Positions 46,830-56,263 of a stretch of DNA of 56,397 bases are shown here, one piece after another. Source of the DNA: an uncultured Bacteroidota bacterium (GTDB lineage: Bacteria > Bacteroidota > Bacteroidia > Flavobacteriales > Flavobacteriaceae); the NCBI GenBank assembly GCA_902523665.1, contig CABZAD010000008.1:1-56397 (forward strand), written 5' to 3'. Position numbers and translations under genes: made by a program. The notes under the pieces were generated by a model, which saw nothing but the letters and a program-made list of their open reading frames with translations, did not search any database and was not told the DNA's origin. Positions within the stretch are counted from its first letter, which is position 1. Each line of letters opens with the position of its first letter.

Positions 46830-47007
46830 TATACGAAAAGACAAGCTAAAACTAATAACATACATGCTACTATCAATCTTAATTTAACTATAATGTTCAT
46901 AACTGTCATTTATTTTATAAAGTAAAGTTAACGATAAATTAACAATTAACAAACTTTTACATAACATTAAGTTAACATTGGAATGTAAAGCGCTGATTTA
47001 AAATGTA

Positions 47008-49485
47008 TTAAGAGCCACACATAAGGCAGTCATCATCCTCATTTTCTTTTGATTGTGACAGGATTTGCTTTAGTTCCTCTGGTGATAATGGCTCAACCGC
47101 AACAGGTTTTTCTTTAGATTTTGTTGCAGCCGCTTTTTCAGTTCTCGTAATTTCAACCTCGCCAACTTCTTCTGTTTCAACTTCAACTTTTGGCTCTTCA
47201 GGTTTTGCTTCTTTTTTCTTCAAAGTAAATTTGATAGCATCGACAGCAGACTTAGTCCTTAGATAATACATTCCAGTTTTTAAACCTGACTTCCATGCAT
47301 AAAAGTGCATTGATGTAAGCTTAGACATTGTAGCGCCTTCCATAAATAAATTAAGTGATTGAGACTGGTCAATAAAGAAGCCTCTGTGTCTAGCCATATC
47401 AATTATATCCTTCATACTCATCTCCCAAACTGTTTTATATAATTCTTTAAGATCATCTGGTATACCTTCAATATCTTGAATTGATCCGTTTGCTGCCATA
47501 AGATCTTGTTTCATATCTTCATTCCACAGATTAAGCTCAACAAGGTCATTTAAAAGATGCTTGTTCACAATAATGAACTCTCCAGAGAGAACTCTTCTAG
47601 TATATATATTTGATGTATAAGGTTCAAAACACTCATTGTTACCTAAAATTTGAGAAGTACTAGCAGTAGGCATTGGAGCTACTAACAATGAGTTTCTTAC
47701 ACCGTGTTTTAGCACATCTTTTCTTAATTTTTTCCAATCCCATCTTCCACTTAGATCTTTGTCTTCAACACCCCACATGTTGTGTTGGAATTCTCCTTTT
47801 GAAATAGGCGACCCTTTGTAAGACTCATATACACCATCTTTCTTTGCTTCTTCAACTGAAGCATTTAAGGCTGCATAATATATTGTTTCAAAAATTTCTT
47901 GATTGAGCTCTTTTGCTTTATCAGAAGTAAAAGGAAGTCTTAAAAGAATAAATGCATCAGCTAGTCCCTGAACTCCAAGACCAACAGGTCTGTGTCTAAA
48001 GTTTGAATTTTCTGCCTCTTTTACTGGATAGTAATTCATATCAATAACCTTATTCAAATTCTTCGTTACTCTGACAGTAACATCATAAAGTTTTTGATGA
48101 TTAAATTCCCCATCTTCTACAAACATTGGCAGAGCAATAGATGCAAGATTACAAACAGCTATTTCATCTTTTGATGTGTACTCCAATATCTCTGTACATA
48201 AATTTGAGGATCTGATTGTACCAAGATTTTTTTGATTTGATTTTCTGTTTGCAGAATCTTTATAAAGCATGTAAGGTGTACCAGTCTCAATCTGAGACTC
48301 TAAAATCTTTTCCCAAAGCTCTCTTGCTTTAATTGATTTTCTACCCTTAGATTTCTTTTCATATTTAACATATAGTTTATCAAACTCATCACCATGACAA
48401 TCATATAAACCTGGGCATTCATTCGGGCACATTAAAGTCCACTCTTCATTATTCTCTACTCTTTTCATAAATAGATCTGGGATCCACATTGCATAGAATA
48501 GGTCCCTAGCTCTCATTTCCTCTTTCCCATGGTTTTTCTTTAAGTCAAGGAAATCATAGATATCTGCATGCCATGGCTCAATGTAAATAGCAAATGAACC
48601 TTTTCTTTTTCCACCACCCTGATCAACATATCTTGCTGTGTCATTAAAAACTCTCAGCATAGGTACTATCCCATTAGAAGTTCCGTTAGTTCCTGATATG
48701 TATGATCCAGTAGATCTAATATTATGAATTGAAAGACCTATACCTCCTGCTGACTGAGATATTTTAGCAGTTTGTTTTAGTGTGTCATATATTCCATCAA
48801 TACTATCATCTTGCATAGCTAATAAGAAACATGAAGACATTTGAGGTTTTGGTGTACCTGCGTTAAAAAGAGTTGGTGTAGCATGTGTAAAATATTTTTT
48901 AGACATCAACTCATAAGTGTCGATAACTGCATCAATATCATTTAAGTGGATTCCAACTGAGACCCTCATTAGCATATGCTGTGGTCTCTCAACTATCTTT
49001 CCATTAATCTTTAGTAAATAAGATCTTTCAAGAGTTTTAAATCCAAAGTAATCATATCCAAAGTCCCTATTATAAATAATTTTTGAGTCTAACAGTTCTG
49101 CGTTTTTCTTAATTACTTTATAAACTTCATCTGAAAGAAGAGGAGCTTTTTTCCCTGTGATTGGATTAACATAGTCATGTAAATCCTTCATAGTGGATGA
49201 AAAAGACTTATTGGTATTTTTGTGTAAGTTTGAGACAGAAATTCTAGCTGCAAGTGAAGCATAATCTGGATGAGTTGTTGTCATTGTTGCAGCAATTTCA
49301 GCAGCAAGATTATCTAACTCAGAAGTAGTAACGCCATCATAAAGACCTTCAATAACCCTCATGGCTACTCTGACAGGATCAACTAGCTCATTGAAACCAT
49401 AGCAGAGCTTTTTAATCCTTGCGGTTATTTTGTCAAACATTATGGGTTCCTTCTTCCCATCTCTTTTAATTACGAACATACTCAT
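47008..49485 (-). CDS. nrdA: Ribonucleoside-diphosphate reductase, class Ia alpha subunit
   Basis: This 825-residue large subunit reduces ribonucleotides to deoxyribonucleotides. It starts with an ATP-cone allosteric domain ([17 protein letters not shown]). It shows the catalytic-site segments [17 protein letters not shown] and [11 protein letters not shown], and [21 protein letters not shown] near 610-630. The C-terminal tail carries the electron-relay CLMC in a flexible acidic end, after a long Glu/Lys/Val-rich linker (about residues 745-810). The sequence is of the eukaryote-like class Ia type common in Bacteroidota. nrdB lies 47 bases upstream on the same strand. Confidence 0.95.
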   Translation of the reverse strand: MSMFVIKRDGKKEPIMFDKITARIKKLCYGFNELVDPVRVAMRVIEGLYDGVTTSELDNLAAEIAATMTTTHPDYASLAARISVSNLHKNTNKSFSSTMKDLHDYVNPITGKKAPLLSDEVYKVIKKNAELLDSKIIYNRDFGYDYFGFKTLERSYLLKINGKIVERPQHMLMRVSVGIHLNDIDAVIDTYELMSKKYFTHATPTLFNAGTPKPQMSSCFLLAMQDDSIDGIYDTLKQTAKISQSAGGIGLSIHNIRSTGSYISGTNGTSNGIVPMLRVFNDTARYVDQGGGKRKGSFAIYIEPWHADIYDFLDLKKNHGKEEMRARDLFYAMWIPDLFMKRVENNEEWTLMCPNECPGLYDCHGDEFDKLYVKYEKKSKGRKSIKARELWEKILESQIETGTPYMLYKDSANRKSNQKNLGTIRSSNLCTEILEYTSKDEIAVCNLASIALPMFVEDGEFNHQKLYDVTVRVTKNLNKVIDMNYYPVKEAENSNFRHRPVGLGVQGLADAFILLRLPFTSDKAKELNQEIFETIYYAALNASVEEAKKDGVYESYKGSPISKGEFQHNMWGVEDKDLSGRWDWKKLRKDVLKHGVRNSLLVAPMPTASTSQILGNNECFEPYTSNIYTRRVLSGEFIIVNKHLLNDLVELNLWNEDMKQDLMAANGSIQDIEGIPDDLKELYKTVWEMSMKDIIDMARHRGFFIDQSQSLNLFMEGATMSKLTSMHFYAWKSGLKTGMYYLRTKSAVDAIKFTLKKKEAKPEEPKVEVETEEVGEVEITRTEKAAATKSKEKPVAVEPLSPEELKQILSQSKENEDDDCLMCGS

Positions 49486-49532
49486 TCCATTACCATATCA
49501 TATTATCTAAAAAAATGATTTAAATGATTATT

Positions 49533-50510
49533 TTAAAAATCGTCGTCAAGACCAAAGTTTGACTCGTCTTTTTTATCATTATTTAAAACACCTGCTTTTT
49601 GGTATTCCGAAACCCTCTTTTCAAAAAAGTTGGTTTTACCTTGTAGGTTAATCATATCCATAAAATCAAATGGATTTGAAACATTGAATTCTTTCTCACA
49701 GCCAAATTGATCTAAAAGTCTGTCTGTAACAAACTCAAGATACTGAGTCATTAATTTGGCGTTCATACCAATTAAACTAACGGGCAGTGATTCTGTAATA
49801 AACTCTCTTTCAATATTAAGTGCATCAATTAATATTTCTTTAATCCTTTCCTTTGGCACTTTATTAATCATATGATTGTTGTGCAGGTGAACTGCAAAAT
49901 CACAATGTACTCCTTCATCACGAGAAATTAATTCATTGGAAAAAGTTAGACCTGGCATAAGACCTCTTTTCTTGAGCCAGAATATTGAGCAGAATGAGCC
50001 TGAGAAAAATACTCCTTCAACACCTGCAAAAGCTATGAGTCTTTCAGCAAAAGAATCTGACTCAATCCATTTTAAAGCCCAGTCAGCTTTCTTTTTAATT
50101 GCAGGGAAATTTTCAATTGCCTTAAACAAAGTATCTTTTTCCTTATCATCCTTAACGTATGTATCAATCAAAAGTGAGTATGTTTCTGAATGAATGTTCT
50201 CCATCATAATTTGAAAACCATAGAAAAATTTTGCCTCCGAATATTGAACTTCGTTAACGAAATTTTCTGCTAAGTTTTCATTTACAATTCCGTCAGATGC
50301 AGCAAAAAATGCAAGAATATGTTTTATAAAGTATCTCTCGTCGTCATTTAATTTTGTGCTCCAGTCATTTAAATCTTGATGCAAATCAATTTCTTCTGCT
50401 GTCCAAAAGCTTGCTTCACATTTTTTATACCATTCCCAAATGTCATGATGCTTAATTGGAAAAATTACAAATCTGTCTTTGTTTTCTTGTAAAAGGGGTT
50501 CTTGCTGCAT
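49533..50510 (-). CDS. nrdB: Ribonucleoside-diphosphate reductase, class Ia beta subunit
   Basis: This 325-residue radical-generating subunit has the ligands and radical Tyr in ENIHSETY (Glu, His and Tyr of the E-x2-H-x3-Y motif). Further di-iron ligands lie in [10 protein letters not shown] and [11 protein letters not shown]. The C-terminal tail [10 protein letters not shown] supplies the docking peptide for NrdA. Because the Tyr is present it should be a normal di-iron-tyrosyl radical enzyme. It is transcribed with nrdA. No NrdR-box palindrome was recognised in the 270 bases upstream. Confidence 0.95.
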   Translation of the reverse strand: MQQEPLLQENKDRFVIFPIKHHDIWEWYKKCEASFWTAEEIDLHQDLNDWSTKLNDDERYFIKHILAFFAASDGIVNENLAENFVNEVQYSEAKFFYGFQIMMENIHSETYSLLIDTYVKDDKEKDTLFKAIENFPAIKKKADWALKWIESDSFAERLIAFAGVEGVFFSGSFCSIFWLKKRGLMPGLTFSNELISRDEGVHCDFAVHLHNNHMINKVPKERIKEILIDALNIEREFITESLPVSLIGMNAKLMTQYLEFVTDRLLDQFGCEKEFNVSNPFDFMDMINLQGKTNFFEKRVSEYQKAGVLNNDKKDESNFGLDDDF

Positions 50511-50761
50511 AATAATTTTTTTTTATGATTAATAAGTTTTCTGACTAACAAATATTTAAAATTCTTATCAAAATTGAAAGACCAATTTTAAAGATTAACA
50601 TAAAGTTTTTAACATTAGAAAAGAATAACTTTTTTAGATAGTATTTTAATGATTTTTCAGAATAATTTTAGCTAAAAAAAAAATAATTTTTTTATATTTC
50701 TTCAATATCTTTGGGCATTAAAATGAATTAAAAAAATATTAATGATAGCTTTTTTTTAGCT

Positions 50762-50769
50762 TATGTTTG
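50762..50769 (+). promoter_or_regulatory. Bacteroidota -7 box (TATGTTTG) before a small membrane protein gene
   Basis: This is an exact TAnnTTTG match 11 bases before ATG 50781. A second exact match (TATCTTTG, 50706-50713) lies further upstream in the same divergent gap. No -33 element is evident for either. Confidence 0.35.
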
Positions 50770-50780
50770 TATAACTAAAA

Positions 50781-50978
50781 ATGAAATATTTAGATAAAAT
50801 TTTATTGTTTTTAACAATTTTGGTTGTAGTATTTAATTTAACTCAACTAAATATTTATAATTTTTTGGATGATGAAAACAGAATCGCATTAATATGTTTT
50901 ATTCTTTCCTTGTGCGCTCTTGTCCTTATTTTAATTTTAATAATTTCAAAAAAAATAAGGGATAAATACAATAGCTAA
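50781..50978 (+). CDS. Two-helix small membrane protein of unknown function
   Basis: This 65-residue protein has two hydrophobic helices (about residues 8-24 and 36-56) joined by a short polar loop (YNFLDDENRIA), with a basic tail SKKIRDKYNS. Both ends would face the cytoplasm. I do not recognise the family. A TAnnTTTG box just upstream supports it as a real gene. Its TAA stop overlaps the stop of the convergent dCMP deaminase by four bases. Confidence 0.6.
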   Translation: MKYLDKILLFLTILVVVFNLTQLNIYNFLDDENRIALICFILSLCALVLILILIISKKIRDKYNS

Positions 50979-51394
50979 ATCTCAATAAAATCAACCACCA
51001 CACCTGACTTTAATAAAAAATCAATTCCTGATTGATCTTTATATTTTTTTGAGTAAACAATCCTTTTTATACCAGACTGAAAAATAAGTTTACTGCATTC
51101 CCTACATGGTGATAATGTGATGTAAAGTGTAGCTCCAATCGTAGACTGAGTAGAACCTGAGACTTTTGCTATAGCATTAGCCTCAGCATGAAGAACATAC
51201 CATTTAGTATAACCTTCGTCGTCCTCACAAGGATTTTCAAATCCTGTTGGGGTTCCATTGTATCCATCTGATATAATCATCTTATCCTTTACAATCAATG
51301 CACCAACTTGTCTTCTTGTACAATGAGATAGTTTAGCCCATTCTTCCGCCATTTTAAGATAAGCAATATCATATTTCAACTGTTTGTTTTTCAA
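50975..51394 (-). CDS. dCMP deaminase family protein
   Basis: This 139-residue zinc deaminase has the catalytic HAEANAI (His ligand and proton-shuttle Glu, about residues 71-77) and the second zinc motif TLSPCRECSKLI with two Cys. It converts dCMP to dUMP for thymidylate synthesis, fitting the adjacent ribonucleotide reductase genes. The start is a TTG at 51394: it is the only start after an in-frame stop three codons upstream that preserves the family N-terminus KYDIAYLKMAEEWAKLSHC. Confidence 0.9.
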   Translation of the reverse strand: MKNKQLKYDIAYLKMAEEWAKLSHCTRRQVGALIVKDKMIISDGYNGTPTGFENPCEDDEGYTKWYVLHAEANAIAKVSGSTQSTIGATLYITLSPCRECSKLIFQSGIKRIVYSKKYKDQSGIDFLLKSGVVVDFIEI

Positions 51395-51459
51395 ATTAGA
51401 TTATTCATCAATGATTGCTAAATATAAGTTAATCTGAATTTATTTTTTGACTTTCTTTA

Positions 51460-51467
51460 TATATTTG
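51460..51467 (+). promoter_or_regulatory. Bacteroidota -7 box (TATATTTG) before the bacilliredoxin gene
   Basis: This is an exact TAnnTTTG match 13 bases before ATG 51481, giving a predicted leader under ten bases. No -33 TTTG at normal spacing. Confidence 0.45.
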
Positions 51468-51480
51468 TAAAAAAATTAAA

Positions 51481-51891
51481 ATGTATCCAGAAGAAATTGT
51501 AAAACCAATGAAACTTGAATTAACTAATTCAGGTTTTTCAGAACTAACTTCATCAGAAGATGTTAAATCAGCTTTAGAACAAGAAGGCACAACACTTATT
51601 GTTGTAAATTCTGTATGTGGATGTGCAGCAAGAAATGCAAGGCCTGGAGTAATCATGTCTTTATCTAACGAGTCTAAGCCTGATAATCTTTGTACTGTAT
51701 TTGCTGGATTTGATATTGAGGCAACTAACACGGCAAGAGAAGAAATGCTTCCATTTCCTCCTTCGTCACCATCCATTGCTTTATTTAAAGATGGTGAGCT
51801 TGTTCACATGGTTGAAAGACATCACATTGAAGGAAGAGAAGCTGACTTAATAGCTGACAACTTAATTCAAGCTTACAACGAGTTTTGTTAA
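51481..51891 (+). CDS. BrxA/BrxB-family bacilliredoxin
   Basis: This 136-residue thioredoxin-fold protein of the YphP/YqiW (DUF1094) family has the characteristic CGC active site in VNSVCGCAARNARPG (about residues 42-56), and ends in the usual acidic helix IADNLIQAYNEFC. In Firmicutes these proteins remove bacillithiol from protein mixed disulfides; many Bacteroidota also make bacillithiol or use the protein as a general thiol exchanger. The gene stands alone with its own promoter box and ends exactly where the convergent histidine kinase gene ends. Confidence 0.9.
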   Translation: MYPEEIVKPMKLELTNSGFSELTSSEDVKSALEQEGTTLIVVNSVCGCAARNARPGVIMSLSNESKPDNLCTVFAGFDIEATNTAREEMLPFPPSSPSIALFKDGELVHMVERHHIEGREADLIADNLIQAYNEFC

Positions 51892-53337
51892 TTATTTAGG
51901 TAGCGAAATTTTAAAGTCTGTACCTTTTTTACTTTTGGATTTGTAGGAAATTTTACCTCTGTGAGAATTTATAATACTTTTTACAATACCTAACCCAAGA
52001 CCCATTCCATCAGATTTGGTTGTAAACTTTGGCTCAAAAATTTTATCTCTATTAATTTTAGAGACTCCAAGACCATTGTCTGATACTACAACCTTAACTG
52101 TCTTTAAGTTCTCAGTAATTTTAACACTAATTAATGGTTCTCTGTCGTGAGGTATAGCCTGAATACTATTTTTTATCAAATTTGTCATTACTCTAATCCA
52201 TTGCTCTTTATCTAGTTTAACGAATATATTTTTACTTGAAGTCTCAAGTGATATATTATTTTGCTCAAAAATTTCAACAACCTTTTTTGTTGCGTCAACA
52301 ATATCTGTTTTTTCTAGCTGTGTCTTTGGAAGTGTTGCAAAATCTGAAAAAGATGTGGCAACATTACTCATTGTATCAATTTGTTCAATTAAAGTATCAC
52401 AAAAATCATTCAACTTCCCATTCTGATCTGAACCTTTTAAACCACTGTTTTTTTGAAAGCTTTGAACAGTTAACCTCATAGGTGTTAAAGGGTTTTTTAT
52501 TTCATGTGCAACTTGTTTAGCCATTTCCTGCCAAGCTTGTTCCCTCTCTGTTTTTGCCAATCTTTCTGCACTATCTTCAAGGTCATCAATCATTTTATTA
52601 TATGAGTTTACAAGACTATCAATTTCCTTTGTTGCATTACTCAAATAAATCTTTTCATTTTTCTTAAGCAAACCTGCTTGTCCAATTTTTAGACGTATGG
52701 TTTCAATTGACCTGGTAACATATCTTGATATAAAATATGCCAGAACAATAGCAACCACTAGCATAATAAAATATATCTGGTAGAGAGTTGACAAGAACAC
52801 ATTCAATTCACTCTCAGCAAAGGAAACATCTTGAAAATATGGGAAGAAAAGAATTGCATACTTTTGTCCAACATTATTTTTTAGAACACTGTAAGATGCT
52901 TGAAATTTTCCAACATCTGTAAAATTCTCAGATGTGAATTTTCCTTCATCAGTTGAAACTAACATATCTGCAAATTCCTCTTCTAAAGAATAATTATTAG
53001 ATATAACGTCAAGAGGTAAATATGAATAAAAAAGCGGGCTACCCCCAGTTGTAAAAATTGAGTACTCAACACTATGTATTTTTGTTATCTCCTCAAAATC
53101 TTTTTCATACTCATCCCACAAATCATACCTGTCTGAAATATCATATTTATTTACAATATAATTTATCTGTCTTTTTAATTGGTTTTCCTTTCTCTCTTGC
53201 CTGTAGGAATTATATTGATCAGATTCTGTTCTATATTGATAATACGTTGAACCTAAAACCAAAAGTGTAGCAGTAAAAACTAGTAATATCATTGAGATGA
53301 AGATCCTTAATCTCAAAGACATTTTATTTTTAAACAT
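51892..53337 (-). CDS. Sensor histidine kinase (NtrY-like)
   Basis: This 481-residue kinase has one transmembrane helix (about residues 9-30), an extracytoplasmic sensor region (about 31-182), a second helix (about 183-204), a HAMP linker and the HisKA box AKQVAHEIKNPLTPMRL with phospho-acceptor His278. The ATPase domain follows with N box NLIKNSIQA, DNGLGVSK and GMGLGLGIVKS. The H-box sequence with PLTP resembles NtrY-type kinases. No response regulator is adjacent, so it is an orphan here. The gene ends immediately next to the bacilliredoxin stop. Confidence 0.9.
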   Translation of the reverse strand: MFKNKMSLRLRIFISMILLVFTATLLVLGSTYYQYRTESDQYNSYRQERKENQLKRQINYIVNKYDISDRYDLWDEYEKDFEEITKIHSVEYSIFTTGGSPLFYSYLPLDVISNNYSLEEEFADMLVSTDEGKFTSENFTDVGKFQASYSVLKNNVGQKYAILFFPYFQDVSFAESELNVFLSTLYQIYFIMLVVAIVLAYFISRYVTRSIETIRLKIGQAGLLKKNEKIYLSNATKEIDSLVNSYNKMIDDLEDSAERLAKTEREQAWQEMAKQVAHEIKNPLTPMRLTVQSFQKNSGLKGSDQNGKLNDFCDTLIEQIDTMSNVATSFSDFATLPKTQLEKTDIVDATKKVVEIFEQNNISLETSSKNIFVKLDKEQWIRVMTNLIKNSIQAIPHDREPLISVKITENLKTVKVVVSDNGLGVSKINRDKIFEPKFTTKSDGMGLGLGIVKSIINSHRGKISYKSKSKKGTDFKISLPK

Positions 53338-53483
53338 AACTACTCAATTATTAAGTAAATATATTAAAGTTTTGGCCAAATGATTTAAGCCTTTGGTCTA
53401 AAAAATTTGAAATAGTTTAGTAAAACCCAATTTCAGGTAAACATAAAGTTTCGGTAGTAGGTAAATTGTGAATAGTGCTTATA

Positions 53484-53606
53484 TTATCCCTTTACTTGGT
53501 GATCTCCACAAACGTTATTAGCCTCAACTTCAACATTATGTTTTGCACAAAGCAGTGAATCTGTAATATTTGTGCAATTTATACATGTATTAACTGTTTG
53601 AATCAT
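53484..53606 (-). CDS. 40-residue Cys/His-rich small protein (putative zinc-binding)
   Basis: This short frame runs from ATG 53606 to TAA 53484-53486 and encodes 40 residues beginning MIQTVNTCINCTNITDSLLC. Three spaced metal-ligand pairs stand out: C8-x2-C11, C20-x2-H23 and C33-x2-H36. This regularity is not expected of a random frame and suggests a small zinc or iron binding knuckle. It sits in the 374-base gap between the iron ABC ATPase and the histidine kinase, on their strand. The remaining gap (53338-53483 and 53607-53711) shows no further gene; a TTTGGCCAAA palindrome lies at 53371-53380. Function unknown. Confidence 0.55.
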   Translation of the reverse strand: MIQTVNTCINCTNITDSLLCAKHNVEVEANNVCGDHQVKG

Positions 53607-53711
53607 TTTAAATAATTTTTTAATAAAATTAAATCAAAAAACGTTTAGAATGATTTTAAATTACTCATTTACAGTAATTTATAATGATTATAAATAAAGA
53701 TATTAATTGGT

Positions 53712-54674
53712 TCATGTAAAGAAATTACTACACCTTCTATCAAATTCTAAAAGATCACTCTTATCAAAATCAATAAACAAATTATTTATATCCCTAATTG
53801 GTGCTGAATTATAAAAGTATATTTCATCTTTATTTAAAGTGCCTTTTATCTTGTATTCTTTGCCAATAAATGAGGTCTTTTCAACTATTATTTTATGCTC
53901 TGATTTATCTACAATTTTAATTTTCTCAGGTCTGATGTAAAGTTCTTTTCCATCTATGTGGATCCTATTTAAATCTCCTAAAATTTTAGCACAATAGCAA
54001 TTTACTGGATTACAATACATCTCTTCTGGTTTATCGTATTGCTGAACTATTCCTGCTTTAAATACAAGTATTCTGTCAGAAATATCAAAGGTGTCTTTTA
54101 TATCATGAGTTACTAAAATTGAGGTAGTATTTGTACTTTTTAATATCTTATATACTTCACTCTGAATTTTTGATTTAATACTAATGTCAAGGTTACTGAA
54201 TGGCTCATCCATTAAAAGAAGATCTGGTTCTCTAATTAAAGCCCTTGTTATACAAACTCTTTGTTGTTCGCCACCAGATAGCTCATGAGGGTATCGATTT
54301 AATAAGTTATCTAAACCTGTCAGTCCAACATAATACTTAATATTTTTCTCATACTGTTCGTCAAGATTTATTTTTAAATTTTCTATAACACTTAAATGAG
54401 GGAAAAGAGGATAGTCCTGAAAAATAAAACCAATTTTTCTATGATTTGGCTTAACAAATGTTGTCTTATCATCTAATACTCTATTGTTTAAAGTAATTTT
54501 TCCAGAATTTATTTTTTCAAGTCCTGCTAAACATTTCAAAAAAGTTGTTTTCCCAGATCCACTTTCCCCGATAAAAGAGACAAATTCACCTTTATTAACA
54601 GAGAAGTTTAAATCCTTAATCAATGGATCATCTTTACTGTAAAACTTAATTAAATTTTCAATGTTGAGATACAT
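53712..54674 (-). CDS. Iron(III)-type ABC transporter ATP-binding protein
   Basis: This 320-residue ATPase shows Walker A GESGSGKTTFLKC (about residues 36-48), Q-loop IFQDYPLFPH, signature LSGGEQQRVCITRAL, Walker B LLLMDEPFSNLDIS and switch His in LVTHDI. A C-terminal TOBE-like beta domain (about 235-315) follows, as in FbpC/PotA/CysA importers. It energises the permease encoded upstream, whose gene it overlaps by 17 bases. The gene order and permease type point to Fe3+ uptake. Confidence 0.88.
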   Translation of the reverse strand: MYLNIENLIKFYSKDDPLIKDLNFSVNKGEFVSFIGESGSGKTTFLKCLAGLEKINSGKITLNNRVLDDKTTFVKPNHRKIGFIFQDYPLFPHLSVIENLKINLDEQYEKNIKYYVGLTGLDNLLNRYPHELSGGEQQRVCITRALIREPDLLLMDEPFSNLDISIKSKIQSEVYKILKSTNTTSILVTHDIKDTFDISDRILVFKAGIVQQYDKPEEMYCNPVNCYCAKILGDLNRIHIDGKELYIRPEKIKIVDKSEHKIIVEKTSFIGKEYKIKGTLNKDEIYFYNSAPIRDINNLFIDFDKSDLLEFDRRCSNFFT

Positions 54675-56244
54675 CTACACCTTTGTTTATAATTTTTCTT
54701 AAAAATATCAATAATACTGCACCTAATAAAATAATAATTAAAGAGTAAATAGAAGATTTTGCAATCATTTCTTCTATTGCATATTCATATGTCCTTACAG
54801 CTAAGGTGTCAAAATTAAATGGTCTTAAAATTAAAGTAATTGGCAACTCCTTGATTATGTCAACAAAACACAAAATAAATGCAATGTATATTGCGCTAAT
54901 GTTTATTGGCAAATGAATTTTTTTAAATAATTTAAAATTTGTCATCCCCAAATTCTTTCCTGTGTCATCAAATGTTTCTGGATGTTTATCAAAGCTTGAT
55001 CGTAATGGAGAAATTCCAACTGCCATGTATCTCATTACATAAGCATACATCAAAATTACTACTGATCCAAAAGCTATTGAAATTCCAATTAATTTTGTCA
55101 AAAATGCTAAAAAAATTATTAGTGACAGAGCAATTACTGCGCCTGGCAAGGCATATGTAAGCGAGACTATCTCGCTTAAGTAAAAAACAGTTTTACTTTT
55201 TGAAATCTTTTTTATATACTGAAAGAAAATTGCAATGGCAACAATTATTATAGATGAAACTGAAGCTAAAAAAAATGAGTTTAAAGAAAGATTTAATAGC
55301 TCACTAAAATCTAAAACATTTATAGTTTTAAAAACATTATTTAATATGTAAATAATAGGAATAAAAAAACCAAAGATAAATGGGAACAAACAGACCAAAT
55401 AGATAACTATTATTGAGAATTTATTTGTTGAGTAGTTGCCAGATACTTTATCATTTGGTTTGTAGTTATATTTATATTTTGATGTTGAATATCTCTCAAG
55501 TAAAAAGAAAATCGAAACAATAATAAGAAGGCAAACAGCCAAAATAGATGCCGTATTAATGTCTTCCATTGAATACCAAGATCTAAATATTCCACTTGTA
55601 AAAGTATTTACACCGAAGTACTTTACAGCACCATATTCATTTAGCACTTCCATTGTTATTAAGAATAAACCTGAAAAAATCGATACTCTAGATATTGGTA
55701 GAATAATCTTAAAAAAAGTTTGAAACTGTGACATTCCAAGGTTCTTAGAAATATTAATATAATTAGATCCTAAAAGTGAAAAAGAAATTCTACATGCGGT
55801 ATACAAATAAGGATATAAAACAAGCGCCATTAAAAATGCCAAAATTTCAATTTGTAAATAATCATGATTTACATACTTATATAAATCAGGGTAATTATTC
55901 CTTACTATACTTTGAATGGGACCAGTATAACTTAAAAGGTCACTGTAAGTGAAAGCAATTATATAAGAAGGAATGGCCAAAGGCAAGAATAGTAAAATAT
56001 CAAAAAAGCTTTTCCCTTTAAAATTTGTTGTAGAAACAAACCATGCAGGTATAATTCCTAGTATCAAAGAAAAAAAAACTGTGAGAAATAAAAGATAAAG
56101 TGTGTTTAATGAATAACCCAATAAAAGATTATTCCATAGATAAACAAACGTATCAAGACTCAGCCCAATTACACTATATAAAAGATAAATTAATGGACAT
56201 AATAAAAAGACAGAAATAAGTGATGTTAAAAGTTTAACATTCAT
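54658..56244 (-). CDS. Iron(III)-type ABC transporter permease (FbpB-like)
   Basis: This 528-residue permease is a fused dimer with about twelve helices. Each half carries an EAA-type coupling loop: NLGMSQFQTFFKIILPI (about residues 165-181) and NLGMTNFKLFKKIHLPI (about 430-446). This duplicated arrangement is typical of FbpB/FutB iron(III) permeases. It overlaps the ATPase gene and follows the periplasmic binding protein gene, of which only the end is in view. Confidence 0.88.
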   Translation of the reverse strand: MNVKLLTSLISVFLLCPLIYLLYSVIGLSLDTFVYLWNNLLLGYSLNTLYLLFLTVFFSLILGIIPAWFVSTTNFKGKSFFDILLFLPLAIPSYIIAFTYSDLLSYTGPIQSIVRNNYPDLYKYVNHDYLQIEILAFLMALVLYPYLYTACRISFSLLGSNYINISKNLGMSQFQTFFKIILPISRVSIFSGLFLITMEVLNEYGAVKYFGVNTFTSGIFRSWYSMEDINTASILAVCLLIIVSIFFLLERYSTSKYKYNYKPNDKVSGNYSTNKFSIIVIYLVCLFPFIFGFFIPIIYILNNVFKTINVLDFSELLNLSLNSFFLASVSSIIIVAIAIFFQYIKKISKSKTVFYLSEIVSLTYALPGAVIALSLIIFLAFLTKLIGISIAFGSVVILMYAYVMRYMAVGISPLRSSFDKHPETFDDTGKNLGMTNFKLFKKIHLPINISAIYIAFILCFVDIIKELPITLILRPFNFDTLAVRTYEYAIEEMIAKSSIYSLIIILLGAVLLIFLRKIINKGVDVSQH

Positions 56245-56263
56245 TTTTTCATGCTTTTAGATT

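Noticed and set aside
46928-46976. Four TTAAC copies at 46928, 46939, 46946 and 46972, considered as iterons or a binding-site array
   Set aside because: Spacing (11, 7, 26) is irregular and the motif is short and AT-rich; chance explains it.
50511-50780. Search for an NrdR box upstream of nrdB
   Set aside because: No sequence resembling the ACA-rich 16-base palindrome was found; the gap is AT-rich with only scattered promoter-like boxes.
51429-51776. 115-codon minus-strand frame opposite the bacilliredoxin gene
   Set aside because: It mirrors the bacilliredoxin frame; the plus-strand product has a clear family motif and its own promoter box.
53371-53380. TTTGGCCAAA palindrome 34 bases before the histidine kinase start
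   Set aside because: Ten-base palindromes are expected around a hundred times by chance in a window of this size and composition.
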